Origin: an uncultured Muribaculaceae bacterium
GTDB taxonomy: Bacteria; Bacteroidota; Bacteroidia; Bacteroidales; Muribaculaceae
Assembly: GCA_938039795.1 (NCBI GenBank)
Contig: CALHWU010000048.1
Location: forward strand, 1-10,517
DNA length: 10,517 nucleotides
Reading direction: 5' to 3'
Shown here: positions 6,562-10,517 of the stretch, piece after piece
Layout: every line of letters starts with the position of its first letter
Position numbering within the stretch: the first letter of the stretch is position 1
Translations under genes and position numbers: made by a program
Notes under the pieces: model-generated
Told to the model about the DNA's origin: nothing
Databases searched by the model: none
The model's input: the letters and a program-made list of their open reading frames with translations, nothing else

Positions 6562-7829
6562 CAGATGAACGCGAGCCATAGGCCGTGGTTGTGCATTGAC
6601 GGCCATGCAAGGAGATATACGGCGAAGTAGACTGCGGTGGCGCATGCCATCGACAGCAACATGGATCGTGTGGCTGTCAAGCCTATGAATATGCCGTCGA
6701 AGACGAACGCCATGAATCCCGCCATAGGGATAGAGTATGCCCACGCTGCATACTCCCTGGCGACGGCAATGGTGGGGAGGTCGTCGCAAAGCAGTTGAAG
6801 AAGGGGAGTGCCGAGCGTGGTGTAGATGATGGTGAACAGCATGGCGAGTACGGAAGAGACCAGTACCAGAAGCTTGGTGGCTCTGGCCAGTGTCAGTCTG
6901 TCGCCCGATCCGGCCAGCCGTCCGCAGATGGCTTCGGCTGAAAAAGCGAATCCGTCCATAAAGAAGCTGAACAGGGTGAAAAGCTGAAGTAGCAGGGCGT
7001 TAGCGGCGAGCACTTCATCTCCTTGGCTTGCACCGGTGCGCGTAAACCACAGAGTCACCGCGACAAGGCATAGCGTGCGGAGAAATATGTCGGTATTGAT
7101 GCGAAAAAACCGCAGTAGCCCATTGTTTGCGAAAATAGTGCGGATATCGGGGTAGTGAAGCCTGTATTTCAGCAGGCAGACTGATATGGCGGTGATGAAT
7201 CCGGTCCATTGCGCCAAGAGTGTGCCTGTGGCGAGGCCCTTGATGCCCAGATGCATCGCTACGGCAAGGAGCAGGCTCGCGGCTATGTTGACCGTGACTG
7301 TCAGCATTGATATCCACATGGTGATACGTGAGTTCTGCATGCCCAGAAACCATCCGGTCATGACGAAGGATCCGAGCACCGCCGGAGCGCCCCATATCAG
7401 TATCATGAAATAGTCGGTCGCCATCGTTCGTGCCTCGTGTCCCACTTCCATGAGATTGAGAAGCAGGTCGCATATCGGTCGCTGCAACGCTATGAAAAGT
7501 ATTCCGAGGATTAGGGCTACTGTCAGAGCCTGTACGAGGATTTTAGCCTGACGTGAGGTGTCGCCTGCCCCGTAAGCCTGAGCCGTCATGCCGCTTGAGC
7601 CCATCCTGAGGAAGCCGAAGAGCCAGTAGAGCAGATTGAACATGTTGCCCCCGACGGCTATTGCGGCTAAAAACACGGCGCCCCCCATGTGCCCCGCGAT
7701 AGCTACATCTGTCATTCCGAGCAGAGGAGTGACCAGATTGCTTGCTATCGAGGGCAGCGAGAGGGCGACGATGTTGCCGAGCAGCGGCTTTATCTGTCGG
7801 ATGCGGGGCGAGCTTTCATGCTCTGCCAT
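6492..7829 (-). CDS. MATE family efflux transporter, DinF-type
   Basis: Cation-coupled multidrug/toxin exporter of the MATE superfamily, inner membrane; 445 residues with about 12 hydrophobic segments, the normal size. The DinF subgroup is indicated by LPSIASNLVTPLLGMTDVAI (25-44), carrying the TM1 Asp41 expected to take part in cation coupling, and by LYWLFGFLRMGSSGMTAQAY (67-86) followed by GAGD. The substrate cannot be inferred. Its ATG lies 40 bases inside the end of the OPT gene, so it is likely cotranscribed and coupled with it. An alternative start would have to lie downstream of residue 1 (next Met at residue 39), which would cut into TM1, so this start stands. The 3' end overlaps tsaB tail-to-tail by 70 bases. 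Confidence 0.93.
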   Translation of the reverse strand: MAEHESSPRIRQIKPLLGNIVALSLPSIASNLVTPLLGMTDVAIAGHMGGAVFLAAIAVGGNMFNLLYWLFGFLRMGSSGMTAQAYGAGDTSRQAKILVQALTVALILGILFIALQRPICDLLLNLMEVGHEARTMATDYFMILIWGAPAVLGSFVMTGWFLGMQNSRITMWISMLTVTVNIAASLLLAVAMHLGIKGLATGTLLAQWTGFITAISVCLLKYRLHYPDIRTIFANNGLLRFFRINTDIFLRTLCLVAVTLWFTRTGASQGDEVLAANALLLQLFTLFSFFMDGFAFSAEAICGRLAGSGDRLTLARATKLLVLVSSVLAMLFTIIYTTLGTPLLQLLCDDLPTIAVAREYAAWAYSIPMAGFMAFVFDGIFIGLTATRSMLLSMACATAVYFAVYLLAWPSMHNHGLWLAFICYLLTRGLLLALLLARGSRGDVA

Positions 7830-9790
7830 GCGAGATAGATGATAAGTGCTGCATATACGGCGATGCCGAGTCCTTGTGTCAGCGAGGTCGACATCGTGTT
7901 GACGTATTCAAATCCTGCGAAACGTGTCAGAGCTGCGAATACTCCGAAGAGGGCGCCGCCGGCTATGAGGCCTGAGGCTATGAGCGTGCCGCGGTCGCGG
8001 CGGGCGTCATTGAGCGCCTTGTCGTCCGAGCGGGTGCTTACGAACCATGCTATCGCACCGCCGACCAGCAGAGGAGCGTTGAGCTGCATGGGGATGAACA
8101 TGCCGAGGCAGAAGGCGAGTGCGGGGACACCAAGCCAGTTGAGCAGCACGGCGAGGACAGCTCCGGCTATATAGAGCATCCATGGCGTCTCTCCGCCCAT
8201 CATTATAGGTTCGATAACCTTGGCCATCGCATTGGCCTGCGGAGCTACCAGAGCGTTGGGGCCGCTGAAGCCATAGACATCATTGAGCAGCAGGATAACG
8301 CCTCCGACAGTGGCGGCCGAAACCAGAGTGCCGACAAATTTCCAGCTTTCCTGCTTGCGCGGGGTTGAGCCGAGCCAGTAGCCGATCTTGAGATCTGTGA
8401 CAAATCCGCCGGCCATCGAAAGGGCGGTGCAGACCACTCCGCCGATCACCATCGAGGCCACTATGCCGGAGGTGCCGCTGATGCCTACAGCCACGAATAT
8501 GGCCGATGCGACGATAAGGGTCATGAGCGTCATTCCCGACACCGGATTGGTGCCCACAATGGCTATGGCATTCGCGGCTACAGTAGTGAAGAGGAATGCG
8601 ATCACGGTGACAACGATCCAGGCCACGAGCGCCTGCCAGAAATTGTGGAGCACTCCCGCCCAGAAAAATGCGAGCACGGCCACCAGAGCGATCACGATAT
8701 AGAACACTACATGCTTCATCGAGAGATCGGCCTGCCAGCGGATGGGCTTGCGGTCGCTTTTGCCGCCCTTGAATTCGCGGCCTGCCAGACCTGCTGCCTG
8801 GACAATGATTCCCCACGACTTTATGATGCCGATTACTCCGGCCATTGCTATGCCGCCGATGCCTATGAGGCGTGCGTAGTCGGCAAACAGTGCGTCGGGC
8901 GAAAGAGCTGTGATCTCGGGAGCGCCGTAGGTGCCCATTAGCGGGATGATCACCCACCATACGAATGCCGAGCCGGCAAAGATAACGAAAGCATATTTAA
9001 GACCTACGATGTATCCGAGGCCAAGCAGGGCGGCGCCGGTGTTGCAGCTCACTACGATCTTGAATTTGTCGGCAAGAGCGGTTCCCCACCCGCAGAATGC
9101 GGTGGATACCTGCTCGGCCCAGAAGCCGAATGTCGACACGATATAATCGTAAACTCCGCCGATGAGCGATGCGACGACGAGCAGGCGAGCCTGAGCGCGG
9201 CTCCCTTTGCCCGTACCCTGACCGCTGGCAAGTACCTGCGTGGTAGCCGTGGCTTCCGGGAAGGGATACTTGCCGTGCATGTCCTTTACGAAATATTTGC
9301 GGAACGGTATGAAGAACAATATGCCGAGCACGCCGCCGAGTAATGAACTCAGGAATATTTCCAGGAAATCAACTGTAATGTCAGGGTAGCTGCTCTGGAG
9401 GATGAACAGTGACGGAAGAGTGAATATTGCTCCCGCCACAATCACTCCAGAGCATGCTCCGATTGACTGGATTATCACATTCTGTCCGAGTGCGCCATCC
9501 TTTTTCAGTGCGCTCGACAGGCCTACGGCAATTATGGCGATGGGAATGGCGGCTTCGAATACCTGGCCGACTCTTAGGCCGAGATAGGCGGCTGCAGCAC
9601 TGAATATGACTGCCAGAAGCAGGCCTATTCCCACGGAATACGGGGTAACCTCCTTATAATCATGGGCCGGGTGCATGATAGGGCGGTAATGCTCGTCGGC
9701 ACCCAGTTCGCGGAACGCATTTTCGGGCAGTTCCACCGGATCGGCCGTCGCATAGATCTCGGCCGATACCTCTTTTTCGTTGTCCTTCAT
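7790..9790 (-). CDS. OPT family oligopeptide transporter
   Basis: Large polytopic membrane protein (666 residues) of the oligopeptide transporter (OPT) superfamily, the prokaryotic type annotated as putative oligopeptide transporter; probably a proton-coupled importer of peptides or metal chelates, substrate unknown. Features in order: a hydrophilic N-terminus to about 48; first membrane helix with AAAAYLGLRVGQVFEAAIP (65-83); GQNVIIQSIGACSGVIVAGA (102-121); KYPFPEATATTQVL (174-187); the GIGGIAMAGVIGIIKSWG loop-helix (310-327); the conserved GTNPVSGMT (413-421); GGFVTDLKIGYWLGSTPRKQ (461-480); and a C-terminal half with several more helices. It starts 51 bases after the ssb stop with no promoter box in the gap, and overlaps the MATE gene by 40 bases. 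Confidence 0.92.
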   Translation of the reverse strand: MKDNEKEVSAEIYATADPVELPENAFRELGADEHYRPIMHPAHDYKEVTPYSVGIGLLLAVIFSAAAAYLGLRVGQVFEAAIPIAIIAVGLSSALKKDGALGQNVIIQSIGACSGVIVAGAIFTLPSLFILQSSYPDITVDFLEIFLSSLLGGVLGILFFIPFRKYFVKDMHGKYPFPEATATTQVLASGQGTGKGSRAQARLLVVASLIGGVYDYIVSTFGFWAEQVSTAFCGWGTALADKFKIVVSCNTGAALLGLGYIVGLKYAFVIFAGSAFVWWVIIPLMGTYGAPEITALSPDALFADYARLIGIGGIAMAGVIGIIKSWGIIVQAAGLAGREFKGGKSDRKPIRWQADLSMKHVVFYIVIALVAVLAFFWAGVLHNFWQALVAWIVVTVIAFLFTTVAANAIAIVGTNPVSGMTLMTLIVASAIFVAVGISGTSGIVASMVIGGVVCTALSMAGGFVTDLKIGYWLGSTPRKQESWKFVGTLVSAATVGGVILLLNDVYGFSGPNALVAPQANAMAKVIEPIMMGGETPWMLYIAGAVLAVLLNWLGVPALAFCLGMFIPMQLNAPLLVGGAIAWFVSTRSDDKALNDARRDRGTLIASGLIAGGALFGVFAALTRFAGFEYVNTMSTSLTQGLGIAVYAALIIYLAWQSMKARPASDR

Positions 9791-9841
9791 TGACTTGCTA
9801 TGTGTATTGGTTTATTGTATCGATGGTGGTGAGGTGGGGGA

Positions 9842-10186
9842 TTACTGTTGGCTTTGCGGACGTGACAATATGTCAAAATTGTCCACATATACCTCCGTGA
9901 CTTTGCGTGAGACGCCCGTCCGGTCGACCCAGGTGCGTGTACGCAGCTTGCCTTCAACGAAAAGCTTCGTCCCCTTACGTATATATTTTTCCGCAGTGTC
10001 AGCTGCTGAGTCCCACATGATCAGCCTGTGCCATTCAGTCCGTTCCGGTATGTCTACTCCTGAAGCCGTACGGTAGCCACGTTCAGTTGTGGCCAGCGAC
10101 ATTTCGGCAACCGGACGTTTCTCCACATAGCGGATCTCCGGATCCTGTCCTACGTTTCCGACGAGTATCACTTTATTCACACTCAT
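9842..10186 (-). CDS. ssb: Single-stranded DNA-binding protein, short form
   Basis: OB-fold protein coating single-stranded DNA in replication and repair. The 114-residue product begins MSVNKVILVGNVGQDPEIRY (1-20), a classic SSB start. It continues with LATTERGYRT, the TEWHRLIMWD strand (50-59, Trp52 and Trp58), AEKYIRKGTKLFVEGKLRTR (65-84) and a final TEVYVDNFDILSR strand. The frame is open for 23 further codons upstream (to 10255), but that part is not SSB-like and crosses the promoter region, so ATG 10186 is chosen. The protein stops at PQSQQ directly after the OB fold. The flexible linker and acidic DDLPF-type tip that recruit partner proteins are absent, and no frame of the following 51 bases encodes one. 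It may therefore be an accessory SSB. It is the first gene of a likely operon with OPT and MATE. Confidence 0.93.
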   Translation of the reverse strand: MSVNKVILVGNVGQDPEIRYVEKRPVAEMSLATTERGYRTASGVDIPERTEWHRLIMWDSAADTAEKYIRKGTKLFVEGKLRTRTWVDRTGVSRKVTEVYVDNFDILSRPQSQQ

Positions 10187-10227
10187 TGCAGTAGAAATAG
10201 ATTTTACACAATTGATTTGAATTTTTG

Positions 10228-10235
10228 CGAAGTTA
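10228..10235 (-). promoter_or_regulatory. Candidate -7 box of the ssb promoter
   Basis: Reading leftwards, 10235-10228 is TAACTTCG followed by CA, one mismatch from TAnnTTTG and similar in context to the tsaB box. It lies 41 bases before the ssb ATG, with an AT-rich leader. I see no good -33 TTTG about 20 bases upstream, only a run of eight or nine T. Confidence 0.4.
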
Positions 10236-10453
10236 CGAAAAAAAATTGATGTCACCTCGGCTGTTTATCGCCTTGCGGGGGCAATGACGCGCTTTTAACA
10301 GTTAAACAAGTCGTACATCGGCTTTTGATTTACCGCTCTGCCGCCACTCTTTCCCATTTGATTCCATTAAATATTACACCTGCCCGATGTTAAAATTATC
10401 ATGTATGGGGCCGGTGAGATTGGTCGGCTCAAATAAAATATCCGCTAATTTGT

Positions 10454-10491
10454 AAAAAAAATCCACTACTGTCCACTAAAAATGGACGTGG
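10454..10491 (-). terminator. Hairpin with T-run, probable leftward intrinsic terminator
   Basis: On the - strand, CCAC-GTCCA pairs with TGGAC-GTGG around a TTTTTAG loop, with a four-base bulge (AGTA) on the 3' arm. One base later comes a run of eight T (10461-10454). The arms on the + strand are 10463-10466 with 10488-10491, and 10471-10475 with 10483-10487. This would end transcription of a leftward gene lying beyond the right edge. Alternatively the TGTCCACTAAAAATGGAC element could belong to an insertion-sequence end. Confidence 0.45.
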
Positions 10492-10517
10492 TTAAAAATT
10501 AAATAAATTCGGTTCAC

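Larger units (their letters stand above)
10187..10517. other. Gene-free AT-rich region upstream of ssb
   Basis: 331 bases with no supportable coding sequence on either strand. It is clearly more AT-rich than the genes around it. Contents: the ssb leader and candidate -7 box (10187-10235); a small GGGG-loop hairpin, TTGC/GCAA at 10273-10284; a 13-base palindrome TTTAACAGTTAAA at 10294-10306; and a hairpin with A-run at 10454-10491. Two reading frames of about 21-22 codons exist (+ 10387-10455, - 10367-10302), without family resemblance strong enough to call. No riboswitch or tRNA pattern is seen. Confidence 0.6.

Noticed and set aside
8280..8960. 226-codon - strand frame inside the OPT gene in a different phase
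   Set aside because: Arg/His/Gly-rich product typical of an out-of-frame reading of a membrane protein; OPT motifs lie in the main frame.
10187..10255. N-terminal extension of ssb to the ATG at 10255 (23 extra residues)
   Set aside because: The added residues are not SSB-like and would be encoded by the AT-rich leader and promoter box; the canonical SSB start MSVNK is at 10186.
10302..10367. 21-codon - strand frame with a KEWRQSGKSKAD stretch, faintly like the start of a transposase accessory protein
   Set aside because: Too short, stops early, and the resemblance is a few residues only; no insertion-sequence remains around it beyond the ambiguous hairpin at the right edge.
10387..10455. 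22-codon + strand frame in the right-hand gene-free region
   Set aside because: No start context, promoter or family resemblance; expected by chance.
10187..10517. Possible riboswitch (including a B12 type, given the cobalamin genes in the window)
   Set aside because: I could not find a B12-box-like or other recognisable aptamer pattern, and the adjacent ssb gene gives no reason for one.

Overview
The window reads as a stretch of ordinary chromosome from a Bacteroidales bacterium. GC-rich coding sequence and short, AT-rich intergenic regions suggest a gut lineage such as Muribaculaceae, but this is inference. The support is: Bacteroidetes-type promoter boxes (TAnnTTTG) just upstream of start codons, few recognisable Shine-Dalgarno sequences, a DUF5063 protein (a family I know mainly from Bacteroidetes), and the gene order yicC-gmk-nadD. 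I see no phage, CRISPR, toxin-antitoxin or defence genes, and no tRNA or rRNA.

Region 1 (1-1838, + strand) is the end of a cobalamin nucleotide-loop operon. It holds a 5'-truncated threonine-phosphate decarboxylase (CobD) overlapping cbiB. CobD makes aminopropanol phosphate and CbiB couples it to adenosylcobyric acid. A perfect 10-bp inverted repeat separates this operon from the next, convergent one.

Region 2 (1886-5752, - strand) is a compact five-gene housekeeping operon read leftwards: yicC (RNase-family protein), gmk (guanylate kinase), nadD (NAD synthesis), a DUF5063 protein and an M18 aminopeptidase. Most junctions overlap or are separated by 1 base. Its promoter lies in a 77-bp region shared with tsaB.

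Region 3 (5830-6561, + strand) is tsaB, for the t6A tRNA modification. Its last 70 bases overlap the end of the convergent MATE gene, giving TsaB an unusual C-terminal tail.

Region 4 (6492-10186, - strand) is a second leftward operon: ssb, an OPT-family oligopeptide transporter and a DinF-type MATE efflux protein. The SSB is short and lacks the usual acidic C-terminal tip.

Region 5 (10187-10517) has no supportable gene. It contains the probable ssb promoter and, at the far right, a hairpin followed by a T-run on the - strand, either a terminator for a gene beyond the window or part of an insertion-sequence end.

I did not find a convincing undescribed system. The best points for a second look are the interlocked divergent yicC/tsaB promoters, the tsaB/MATE 3' overlap, the tail-less SSB placed ahead of two transporters, the DUF5063 gene inside an essential operon, and the hairpin at the right edge.
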